Assembly (NCBI RefSeq): GCF_025869515.1
Contig: NZ_JAOZVR010000091.1
Span: forward strand, 1-64,000
Origin: Ferrovibrio sp.
Lineage (GTDB): Bacteria > Pseudomonadota > Alphaproteobacteria > Ferrovibrionales > Ferrovibrionaceae
Direction of reading: 5' to 3'
Length of the DNA: 64,000 nt
The notes beneath the pieces were generated by a model. The model saw nothing but the letters and a program-made list of their open reading frames with translations, was not told where the DNA came from and searched no databases. Of the stretch, positions 44,832 through 52,680 are shown piece by piece (the stretch's first letter is position 1; each line of letters opens with the position of its first letter). The position numbers and the translations under genes are program-made.

Positions 44832-45755
44832 ATGCAACTGCGCCATCTCGAAGTTTTCCACGCCATCATGCTGACCGGCACGATCACCGCGGCCGCCAAG
44901 CTGCTCAGTATCTCGCAACCGGCCGCCACGCGGCTGCTGCTGCGCGCCGAAGATCAGCTCGGCTACAAGCTGTTCGACCGCGTGAAGGGCCGCCTGCTGC
45001 CGACCCGCGAGGGCCAGATTCTGCATGCTGAAAGCGAACGCATCATCAGCGGGCTGGACAACCTGCGCAAACTGTCGCGCAATCTCGGTGCCGCCACCAG
45101 CGGGCATCTGCGCATCGCGGCGGCCCCCGCGCTTTGCGTCGATCTCATCCCGCTGGCGATCACCCGCTTCCGCCAGAAACATGCCGATGTCAGCTTCGAG
45201 GTCGAAAGCCGGCAATATGCTGATCTGGTTCGCGTGGTGCTGAACCACGAAGTCGATCTCGGCATCGGCTTCGACATCCAGGCGCATCCCGGCCTGGATA
45301 TCCAGACTCTGGCGCCAGCGCAGTTCTACGGCATTTTCCCGAAGGCAATGGAAACACAGCTGCCGGCGACGGTGAAGATCGACTGGTTCCGCAAGCATCC
45401 CTTTATCGGCCTGCGCAGTGACGATCCGCTGGGTGCCGCTTTCAGCGCCGCAGTCAAGCTATCCGGCGTCGAACTGCAACCGATCGTCGAGGTCAAAACG
45501 AACCAGATCGCTTTGGCCCTGGTATCGCGCGGGGCCGGCGTGGCGATCGTTGACCAGTATACCGCAGCCTCCCATGATCCGGCGCTGGTTGTGGCCCGCC
45601 CGCTATCACCACGAATTGATTTCACGGTGCATACCATGCGCGCTAAGCACCAGCCCGCCTCGGTTCTGGCGCGGAAATTCAGTGCCATGCTGGCCCTGAC
45701 TGAAAAGGCCATTTCCGGGGTGCTCGGCCCTGCCGAAAAGGCATATCGGGCTTGA
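44832..45755 (+). CDS. LysR-family regulator
   Basis: A 307-residue LysR protein. The start MQLRHLEVFHAIMLTGTITA is followed by AAKLLSISQPAATRLLLRAE and YKLFDRVKGRLLPTREG, the DNA-binding domain. The effector domain includes GVAIVDQYTA. It resembles regulators of opine or amino acid uptake and degradation. It is divergent from the dadA-like gene and lies upstream of the TAXI-TRAP genes. Matching boxes before both sides suggest that it controls them all. Confidence 0.92.
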   Translation: MQLRHLEVFHAIMLTGTITAAAKLLSISQPAATRLLLRAEDQLGYKLFDRVKGRLLPTREGQILHAESERIISGLDNLRKLSRNLGAATSGHLRIAAAPALCVDLIPLAITRFRQKHADVSFEVESRQYADLVRVVLNHEVDLGIGFDIQAHPGLDIQTLAPAQFYGIFPKAMETQLPATVKIDWFRKHPFIGLRSDDPLGAAFSAAVKLSGVELQPIVEVKTNQIALALVSRGAGVAIVDQYTAASHDPALVVARPLSPRIDFTVHTMRAKHQPASVLARKFSAMLALTEKAISGVLGPAEKAYRA

Positions 45756-45776
45756 CGAAATCCCCCTAAATCGTCT

Positions 45777-45794
45777 CCATACCCTTGGGTTATG
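45777..45794. promoter_or_regulatory. LysR-type box 2 upstream of the TAXI-TRAP genes
   Basis: CCATA-cccttggg-TTATG has the same CCATA-N8-TTATG pattern and orientation as box 1, and both also read CATAMC-N5-GTTATG. It lies 22 bp after the lysR stop and 259 bp before the TAXI binding-protein gene. The remaining part of this 297-bp gap holds no gene that I can support, so a long leader or a promoter further down is likely. Confidence 0.7.
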
Positions 45795-46052
45795 GACATG
45801 GCACCGATACGCATGGCAGAAAAGCTGTACGGTTCAGCTATCACAGGGCTCAGGAACTGACCGACGCCGCTACGGGGAGCGGCCCCGGTTCATGGTCTGC
45901 CAGGGAATTCGGAAATCCGAAACCGGCAGCCCCGGTCCCGCGTCTGTCCCGATACTGCCGTTCCTGGACTTCCGCAGTCCCTGAACGGCGTCAGCAGTAA
46001 AGCCTGGCCCCGCCAATCTCGGTAGTCGGCCACTCACGGAGGAGAAGTTATC

Positions 46053-47030
46053 ATGCTGTTTGAAACCAAGCGCCTCGCGATCGGTGCACTCGGCGCGGCC
46101 CTGCTGGCCGCCCTGCCCGGCGCCAGCATGGCGCAGCAGAAATTCGTCACCATCGGTACCGGCGGTGTGACCGGCGTGTATTACGCGGCTGGCGGCGCGA
46201 TCTGCCGCCTGCTCAACAAGGACCGCAAGGCCCATGGTATCCGCTGCTCGGTCGAATCGACCGGCGGCTCGTCCTACAACATCAACACCATCAAGGCCGG
46301 TGAACTCGATTTCGGCGCCGCCCAGTCGGACGTGCATTACCAGGCCTTCAAGGGCGTCGGCTCGTTCAAGGATGCCGGCGCATTCACCGAACTGCGTTCG
46401 GTGTTCTCGGTCCATCCGGAGCCCTTCACGGTGCTGGCCCGCAAGGAAGCCAACATCGCCAAGTTCGAGGATTTCAAGGGCAAGCGCTTCAACGTCGGCA
46501 ACCCCGGTTCGGGTACCCGCAACTCGATGGAAGAGCTGCTCGGCGCGATGGGCTGGAAGCTGACCGACTTCGCGCTGGCATCCGAGCTGAAAGCTGACGA
46601 GCATGGCCCGGCGCTGTGCGACAACAAGATCGACGGCTTCTTCTATGCCGTCGGCCATCCGTCGGCCAACATCCAGGATCCGACCACGACCTGCGGGGCC
46701 AAGCTGGTTTCACTGACCGGCCCGGCGGTCGACAAGCTGGTCGCGGCGAATTCGTACTACGCCAAGGCGACGATCCCGGCCGGCCTGTACAACAACAATC
46801 CGCAGCCGACCCAGACCTACGGCGTGCTCGCCACCCTGGTCAGCTCGACCAAGGTTGACAACGAGACCGTCTATCAGCTGGTCAAGGCCGTGTACGAGAA
46901 CTTCGACGAGTTCAAGAAGCTGCACCCGGCCTTCGCCAGCCTGGATCAGAAGGCGATGATCAAGAACGGCAACTCGGCCCCGCTGCATGACGGCGCCGTG
47001 AAGTACTACAAGGAAAAGGGCCTGATGTAA
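46053..47030 (+). CDS. TAXI-family TRAP transporter substrate-binding protein
   Basis: A 325-residue periplasmic receptor. The signal peptide ends near ASMAQQ (residue 28). TAXI-family segments follow: [20 protein letters not shown], then [26 protein letters not shown] and [17 protein letters not shown]. Two Cys pairs are possible (CRLL with IRCSVE, and the pair in LCDNK/TTTCG). GGAGGAGAAG precedes the ATG. Known TAXI ligands include glutamate and related amino acids. A strong terminator separates it from the permease gene. Confidence 0.93.
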   Translation: MLFETKRLAIGALGAALLAALPGASMAQQKFVTIGTGGVTGVYYAAGGAICRLLNKDRKAHGIRCSVESTGGSSYNINTIKAGELDFGAAQSDVHYQAFKGVGSFKDAGAFTELRSVFSVHPEPFTVLARKEANIAKFEDFKGKRFNVGNPGSGTRNSMEELLGAMGWKLTDFALASELKADEHGPALCDNKIDGFFYAVGHPSANIQDPTTTCGAKLVSLTGPAVDKLVAANSYYAKATIPAGLYNNNPQPTQTYGVLATLVSSTKVDNETVYQLVKAVYENFDEFKKLHPAFASLDQKAMIKNGNSAPLHDGAVKYYKEKGLM

Positions 47031-47049
47031 GCCCGAGGCATGCAGGCTG

Positions 47050-47086
47050 AGCCGGCCCGTTTCCAGGAACGGGCCGGCTTTTTTTT
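47050..47086 (+). terminator. Strong intrinsic terminator between TAXI binding protein and TRAP permease
   Basis: AGCCGGCCCGTT (47050-47061) pairs with AACGGGCCGGCT (47068-47079), a 12-bp stem with a 6-base loop, and is followed by a run of eight T. This is a textbook rho-independent terminator inside the operon. It should give far more binding protein than permease. Confidence 0.88.
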
Positions 47087-47122
47087 AAGTAGAAGACCGC
47101 ACTGAATTTTCCGGGGATTGCC

Positions 47123-49714
47123 ATGACCGCCAGCACAACCAACCGGCCCGCCACCGAGCAGGAGCTGCAGGAGCTTGTGAAGGAAGCCGATCTCGGCGGC
47201 CGGAATCCACAAGGCGGCGTTGCCCGCATTATCCTGGCGGTTGCCGTCGCCTGGTCGGTATTCCAGGTCTGGTATGCCTCGCCGCTGCCCTTTCTGCTGG
47301 GCGCCTTCATCCTCAACGACACCGAAGCCCGCGCCATCCACCTCGGCTTCTCGGTCTTCCTGGCTTTCACCTGTTATCCCGCCTTCAAGCGCTCGCCGCG
47401 CAGCTACATTCCCCTCTTCGACTGGATCTTTGCCCTGGCCGGCGCCTTCGCCGCCGCCTACCTGTTCCTGTTCTACCGTGACCTGGCGCTACGGCCTGGC
47501 CAGCCCACCTGGTACGATCTCGTCGCCTCGGGCGTAGGCCTTCTGCTGCTGCTGGAAGCCACCCGCCGCTCGCTCGGCCCACCGATGGTGATCGTCGCTG
47601 CGGTCTTCATCACCTTTACCTTCGCCGGCCCCTGGATGCCGGATGTGATCCAGCATAAAGGCGCATCGCTCACCAAATTCCTGCAGCATCAGTGGCTGAC
47701 CACCGAAGGTGTATTCGGTGTCGCGCTCGGCGTTTCCACCGGTTTCGTCTTCCTGTTCGTGCTGTTCGGATCGCTGCTGGAAAAGGCCGGCGGCGGCAAC
47801 TGGATGATGCAGATTTCCGTTGCCCTGCTGGGCCACCTGCGTGGCGGCCCGGCCAAGGTCGCGGTGGTTTCATCGGCACTGAACGGCGTGGTCTCCGGCT
47901 CGTCGGTATCCAACGTGGTATCCGGCGGCATCTTCACCATCCCGATGATGAAGCGCACCGGACTGTCCGGGGTGAAGGCCGGCGCCATCGAAACGGCGTC
48001 TTCAGTCAACGGCCAGATCATGCCGCCGGTGATGGGGGCCGCCGCCTTCCTGATGACGGAATATGTCGGCCTGCCCTATTCCGATATCGTCAAGCACGCC
48101 TTCCTGCCCGCCGTAATCTCTTATATCGCGCTGTTTTATATCGTCGATCTGGAAGCGCAGAAGATCAACGCCAAGCCGCTGGAACGTGCGGTGAACCGGC
48201 CGCGCGGTGAATTCTGGCTGCGTCAGATGCTTGGCTGGAGCGGCACCGTCGCCTTCATCTGCGCATTGTATTACGCCATTCTCGGCATTCAGGCGCTGTT
48301 CGGCGCTGCCGCACCGTGGCTGCTCGGCATCGGCGGCATCGGTTTGTATCTTGTATCGCTGTGGTATGCCGCCAGGTTCCCCGACCTGGAACTCGACGAC
48401 GCCAGCAATCCGAACATCAAGATTCCTGAAGCCTGGACCGTGGCCCGCACCGGCCTGCATTTCACTCTGCCGATCATTGTGCTGCTGTGGTGCCTGATGG
48501 TTGAGGAATTGTCGCCGGGCCTGTCGGCCTTCTGGGCCACCGCATCGGTGATGGCCATTGTGGTGACGCAGCGTCCGATCATTACGGTCTTCCGCAGCAG
48601 CCACGAGATCGCCACAGCCCTGAAGCAGGGCCTGGTCGACCTGGTCGACGGCTTCAATCTCGGTGCCCGAAACATGATCGGCATCGGCATCGCCACGGCA
48701 ACAGCAGGCATCATTGTCGGCACCGTGACGCTGACCGGCATGGGCCTGATGATGACCGACTTCGTCGAGTTCCTGTCGGGTGGCAATGTCATGATCATGC
48801 TGTTCCTGACGGCCTTCATCTGCCTGATCCTCGGCATGGGTATTCCGACCACGGCGAATTACATCCTGGTTGCCACCCTGATGGCGCCGGTGATCGTCGA
48901 GCTCGGCGCCCAGGCCGGCCTCGCCATTCCGCTGATCGCCGTCCATATGTTCGTGTTCTATTTCGGCATCATGGCGGACGTGACACCGCCGGTGGGGCTC
49001 GCCTCGTTTGCGGCCGCCGCGATCTCAGGCGAAGACCCGATCAAGACAGGCTTGCAGGGCACCATCTATTCGATGCGCACCGCAGTACTGCCCTTCGTGT
49101 TCATCTTCAATCCGCAGCTGCTGCTGATCGATATCGACCATGGTGCCGAAGCCGCGCTGGTGGTGGTCGTTTCGACCGTCGCCATCCTGCTGTTTTCCGC
49201 CGGGACCATGGGTTGGTTCCTGATCCGCAGCAAATTGTGGGAATCCGTCGCATTGTTGCTGATCTGCTTCGCCATGTTCCGGCCCGGCTTCTTCATGGAC
49301 AAGCTCTATGAGCCCTACACGCAGGCGCCGGCCAAACAGATCTACGAGCTCGCCGGCCGTCAGGCGGCAGACAGTCGCATCCTGCTGGTGGTGGCCGGCA
49401 CCACGCTGGAAGGGGAGGATGTCACCAAAACCATCAGCCTGCCGCTGGCCGCCCCGGGTGACGGCCGCAAGCGGCTGGCCGATGCCGGTCTCACTCTGGT
49501 GCCGATGGCCGACCGCCTGCAGGTTGGTGCCATCAAATTCGGCTCGGCCGCCAAGCGCGTCGGCCTGGAAAGCGGTTTCACCATCGAGCATGTGCTGCTG
49601 CCGGCTGATCGCCCCAGCAAGCACCTGATCTACATCCCGGCCTTCGTCCTGCTCGCTACGGTCACGCTGCTGCAACTGCGGCGACGCAAGACTGGCCGGC
49701 TGGCCACCGCATGA
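47123..49714 (+). CDS. TRAP transporter fused permease (4TM/12TM) with C-terminal DUF3394 region
   Basis: An 863-residue protein that joins small and large TRAP permeases, as is usual for TAXI systems. The N-terminal part (about residues 30-190) has the small-permease segments. The rest has DctM-like motifs such as KVAVVSSALNGVVSGSSVSN, ETASSVNGQIMPPVMGAAAF, LILGMGIPTTANYILVATLM and ADVTPPVGLASFAAAA. Residues after about 690 form an extra C-terminal domain of the DUF3394 kind, which explains the length. Its stop overlaps queC by four bases. Confidence 0.93.
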   Translation: MTASTTNRPATEQELQELVKEADLGGRNPQGGVARIILAVAVAWSVFQVWYASPLPFLLGAFILNDTEARAIHLGFSVFLAFTCYPAFKRSPRSYIPLFDWIFALAGAFAAAYLFLFYRDLALRPGQPTWYDLVASGVGLLLLLEATRRSLGPPMVIVAAVFITFTFAGPWMPDVIQHKGASLTKFLQHQWLTTEGVFGVALGVSTGFVFLFVLFGSLLEKAGGGNWMMQISVALLGHLRGGPAKVAVVSSALNGVVSGSSVSNVVSGGIFTIPMMKRTGLSGVKAGAIETASSVNGQIMPPVMGAAAFLMTEYVGLPYSDIVKHAFLPAVISYIALFYIVDLEAQKINAKPLERAVNRPRGEFWLRQMLGWSGTVAFICALYYAILGIQALFGAAAPWLLGIGGIGLYLVSLWYAARFPDLELDDASNPNIKIPEAWTVARTGLHFTLPIIVLLWCLMVEELSPGLSAFWATASVMAIVVTQRPIITVFRSSHEIATALKQGLVDLVDGFNLGARNMIGIGIATATAGIIVGTVTLTGMGLMMTDFVEFLSGGNVMIMLFLTAFICLILGMGIPTTANYILVATLMAPVIVELGAQAGLAIPLIAVHMFVFYFGIMADVTPPVGLASFAAAAISGEDPIKTGLQGTIYSMRTAVLPFVFIFNPQLLLIDIDHGAEAALVVVVSTVAILLFSAGTMGWFLIRSKLWESVALLLICFAMFRPGFFMDKLYEPYTQAPAKQIYELAGRQAADSRILLVVAGTTLEGEDVTKTISLPLAAPGDGRKRLADAGLTLVPMADRLQVGAIKFGSAAKRVGLESGFTIEHVLLPADRPSKHLIYIPAFVLLATVTLLQLRRRKTGRLATA

Positions 49715-50448
49715 GCAAGACCGTCGTTCTTTGCTCCGGCGGGATTGATTCCGTCACGCTGGCCTACAAGGTGGCGGCCGAGCGCAGGCTCGATCGCCTG
49801 ATTTCCTTCGACTACGGGCAGCGGCACCGGCGTGAAATCGAGCATGCGGCACGGATCGCCCGCGAACTTGGCGCCCGCCACGATGTGGTGGATATCACGG
49901 CACTTGGCCGCTTCCTGACCTCAAGCTCGCTGATCAGTGGCGGAGATGCGGTGCCCGATGGGCATTACGCACAGGACAACATGAAGTCCACCGTGGTGCC
50001 GAACCGCAATGCCATCATGCTCAGTATCGCTTTCGGCATTGCCGCCGGCGCCCAGGCCGACGCAGTGGGGATTGCCGTCCATAGCGGCGACCATTTCATC
50101 TATCCCGACTGCCGCCCCGCCTTCGTCGAGGCTTTCCGCATCATGCAGGCCTGCGCACTGGAAGATATGTGGGAGATCGAGCTGTATGCGCCTTTCACTG
50201 GTACCGACAAGGCCGGCATCGTGGCCGAGGGCGTACGGCTCTGCGTGCCCTACCATCTCACCTGGAGCTGCTACAAGGGCGGCGAGCAGCATTGCGGGCG
50301 CTGCGGCACCTGTGTGGAACGGCGTGAGGCATTCCACCTCGCCGGCGTGTCCGACCCAACGCAATACGAGGATACCGAATACTGGCTGCAGGCCATCGCC
50401 GAGATGAAAGCCGAAAAGGCAAACAGCAAAGAAAAAGGCGGCTCGTAA
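49711..50448 (+). CDS. queC: 7-cyano-7-deazaguanine synthase
   Basis: A 245-residue enzyme that makes preQ0 from 7-carboxy-7-deazaguanine, ammonia and ATP for queuosine tRNA modification. The PP-loop is SGGIDSVT (residues 9-16), with FDYGQRHRREIEHA, VVPNRNAIMLSIA and the zinc-binding Cys187, Cys195, Cys198 and Cys201 (SCYKGGEQHCGRCGTC). Its ATG overlaps the TRAP permease stop, an odd partner. queD, queE and queF are not in the window. The stop codon lies in the loop of a bidirectional terminator. Confidence 0.96.
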   Translation: MSKTVVLCSGGIDSVTLAYKVAAERRLDRLISFDYGQRHRREIEHAARIARELGARHDVVDITALGRFLTSSSLISGGDAVPDGHYAQDNMKSTVVPNRNAIMLSIAFGIAAGAQADAVGIAVHSGDHFIYPDCRPAFVEAFRIMQACALEDMWEIELYAPFTGTDKAGIVAEGVRLCVPYHLTWSCYKGGEQHCGRCGTCVERREAFHLAGVSDPTQYEDTEYWLQAIAEMKAEKANSKEKGGS

Positions 50449-50463
50449 AGGCCGCCTTTTTTT
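50432..50463. terminator. Bidirectional terminator between queC and yhhQ
   Basis: AAAAAGGCGGC (50432-50442) pairs with GCCGCC plus seven T (50451-50463), so a GC stem flanked by A and T runs works in both directions. It serves the convergent queC and yhhQ genes, whose stop codons lie inside or next to it. Confidence 0.85.
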
Positions 50464-50464
50464 G

Positions 50465-51022
50465 TTATGCCGCGGCGATGCCGAGCCGCTGGTCGCGATC
50501 GCGCAAGAGCCGGATCACCGGAATGCTGAGCAGCACCATCCAGGCTTTGCCGATGATCTGGCCAGCCAGATAGTCGAGGCTGCCGAAAGCCAGATAGAGG
50601 AAGACGACGGAGTCAACGCAAAGGCCGGCCAGGCTGGACAACACCACGGCGCGGATCAGGCCGCGCTTTTGCAGCGGCGTATAGACTGCGAAATCCGCCA
50701 GTTCCGACAGCAGGAAGGCGACTGCGGACGCGAGTACCAGCGCCGGCGGCGCCACCAGCCCCGACAGCGCTGCGCCGACCAGAATGGCGCCCAGCGTCCA
50801 GCTCTTGCCGAGGCGACGCTGCACCAGATCGCGCAGCACCAGTGCCAGGCCGATCATCAGCACGCCGCTCGGGGCTGTGATCCCGAACGGGGCGACCGGA
50901 ATCAGGCACGGCCCCTGCGGCACACAGACGGTACCGACATTGCCGATCAGCCAATTGGCGGCGGGCACGCAGGCAATAAAACCGGCGAGATAGATAAAAC
51001 CTTCGAAACGCTGGCGGTCCAT
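50465..51022 (-). CDS. yhhQ: Queuosine precursor transporter (YhhQ/VUT family)
   Basis: A 185-residue inner-membrane protein with about six hydrophobic segments that imports queuosine precursors. Family motifs are PAANWLIGNVGTV, APSGVLMIGLALVLRDLVQRR and FLLSELADFAVYTPLQKR, with SSLAGLCVDSVVFLYLAFGS near the end. The start at MDRQRFEG has AAGGAG upstream. It converges on queC, so synthesis and salvage genes for the same modification are side by side. Confidence 0.92.
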   Translation of the reverse strand: MDRQRFEGFIYLAGFIACVPAANWLIGNVGTVCVPQGPCLIPVAPFGITAPSGVLMIGLALVLRDLVQRRLGKSWTLGAILVGAALSGLVAPPALVLASAVAFLLSELADFAVYTPLQKRGLIRAVVLSSLAGLCVDSVVFLYLAFGSLDYLAGQIIGKAWMVLLSIPVIRLLRDRDQRLGIAAA

Positions 51023-51107
51023 GCGAAAGCTCCTTCGGCGCCGGGATATACGGCGCCGCCGGGTTTCAGGCAACCCCGCAAGTATTAATTCCGGAATTCC
51101 GGGATAA

Positions 51108-52655
51108 TCAGGCTGCTGAAACGCTCGCCCAAGGCTGCGCGATCTCGACCATGCCGCTGCAAAGGCCGTCAGAACCGAACATCACGGCGCTGGGGCAGGC
51201 ATAATGCAATGGCAGCGGATCGCGCCGCTTGGGCAGCGCGCCGGGGAAGCGGGCCCTGATCGCCTCCTGTATGGCCGGGTCATGCTGCGGATCGAACCAG
51301 GGCTGCCCCAGCACGCTGGCATCGATACGCGGCTGGTGGAAGGCGGCCTCCAGCGGCAGCTTGTAGTCGATCAGGAAGGACAGTATCTGCATTACCGCCG
51401 GCATGATGCGGCGGCCGCCTGAGGCGCCGGCGGCCAGCCAGGGCCGGTCGCCATCCAGCACCAGGGTCGGCAGCATATTGCTTAAGGGCCGTTTGCCCGC
51501 ACCGATGGAATTAGGCCGGCCGGGCCGGGTGTCGAACCACATGATGCCGTTGTTCATGGTGATGCCGCTGCCCGGCAGCATCGTGCAGCTGCCGAAGGCG
51601 GCGAGCAGCGTCTGGGTTACCGCCACCATATTGCCATCGCCATCGACCACGCAGAAATGACTGGTGCAGCTCTTGCCATTGTCGGCATCGCCCATGCCGG
51701 CCAGACGTTTTTCATAAGCCTCCGTCAGGCCTTCGATATAGGCGATATAGCTCTGCGCACCCAAGCCTGTGCGATCCAGTTTCGGGCCGGCGACTTCAAA
51801 GGCATCGCGCAAAGACGGTCCGGCGGTAAGATTGGGTGGCAGCAGCAGCGTCTTGCCGCCGTAGTCATAACGCAATGGTTCGGTCAGGCGGGCGCGATAG
51901 CCGCTGAGGTCAACGGCATCGATTTTCGAGCCGCCTTCGGCCAGATCGCCGGCGATGCCCTTTGCCAGTTCACCTTCGTAGAAATCGCGGGCACCTGCCT
52001 TGGCCAGGCGCTGCAGCGTCGCCAACAGCGCATCGTTCTTAAGATAGACACTGGCTTCAGCCACCGGTGGAAAGCCATCGGCCAGGAAAACCGCCTTTGC
52101 CGCTGGCGACTTCGCCAGATGCCGCGCCGCATTGGTCACCTGCAGGCTGAGGAACCAGTCGGTTTCCATACCACGCTGCGCCAGCGCGATGGCCGGCGCC
52201 AGGCTGGCGGCCCAACTGCGGGTGCCAAAGGTTTCCAGCGCCAACCGCATGCCATCCACGAGGCCCGGCACGGCCATGGAGGGATAGCCGAAGATGTTGC
52301 GATCCTCCAAGACGGTTGGCCAGCCGAACATACTGTCGTCCTGGCCACCCAGCAGCGGATAGTCGGCCGGATCGAGCTTGGCCGCGCTGATCGCGCTGAA
52401 GTCTATTACATGGGCTTTTTTCTTTTTTGCATCCCAGACCTGCATGTAACCGATACCGCCGATGCCGCTCATCCACGGCTCCAGCACACCCAGCGCAAAA
52501 GAGGTGGCAACGGCCGCATCGATAGCGTTGCCGCCATCACGCAGCACGGCAGCACCGACATCGGCGGCCGCCTGGTTCTGTGCCGCCACAACGCCGCGGC
52601 GGCTGCTGGCAGCGGATTTACGGAATTGCAGCGTACGATTCAGATTCGAGGACAT
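51108..52655 (-). CDS. Gamma-glutamyltransferase-like Ntn hydrolase
   Basis: A 515-residue member of the GGT family, which cleaves itself before a Thr nucleophile. The likely nucleophile is T331 in SCTSHFCVVDGDGNMVAVTQ. GGNAIDAAVATSFALGVLEP near the N-terminus and PGSGITMNNGIMWF, GKRPLSNMLPTLV and GASGGRRIMPAVMQ after the cleavage site are typical. The classical DFREKAP-type motif, whose Arg binds the glutamyl carboxylate, reads DFSAISAAKL here, so the Arg is missing. I see no clear signal peptide. A different acyl or amide substrate is likely. It follows the MlrC-like gene by 25 bp. Confidence 0.85.
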   Translation of the reverse strand: MSSNLNRTLQFRKSAASSRRGVVAAQNQAAADVGAAVLRDGGNAIDAAVATSFALGVLEPWMSGIGGIGYMQVWDAKKKKAHVIDFSAISAAKLDPADYPLLGGQDDSMFGWPTVLEDRNIFGYPSMAVPGLVDGMRLALETFGTRSWAASLAPAIALAQRGMETDWFLSLQVTNAARHLAKSPAAKAVFLADGFPPVAEASVYLKNDALLATLQRLAKAGARDFYEGELAKGIAGDLAEGGSKIDAVDLSGYRARLTEPLRYDYGGKTLLLPPNLTAGPSLRDAFEVAGPKLDRTGLGAQSYIAYIEGLTEAYEKRLAGMGDADNGKSCTSHFCVVDGDGNMVAVTQTLLAAFGSCTMLPGSGITMNNGIMWFDTRPGRPNSIGAGKRPLSNMLPTLVLDGDRPWLAAGASGGRRIMPAVMQILSFLIDYKLPLEAAFHQPRIDASVLGQPWFDPQHDPAIQEAIRARFPGALPKRRDPLPLHYACPSAVMFGSDGLCSGMVEIAQPWASVSAA

Positions 52656-52680
52656 GGAGAGACTCTTTTTGCTGGCGGTG

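Noticed and set aside
45799-45812. TGGCACCGATACGC upstream of the TAXI gene as a sigma-54 promoter
   Set aside because: The spacing is GG-N9-GC, one base short of the required N10.
46053-50448. A preQ1 riboswitch before queC or yhhQ
   Set aside because: queC overlaps the upstream gene, and the 85 bp before yhhQ show no A-rich tail or hairpin arrangement of that class.
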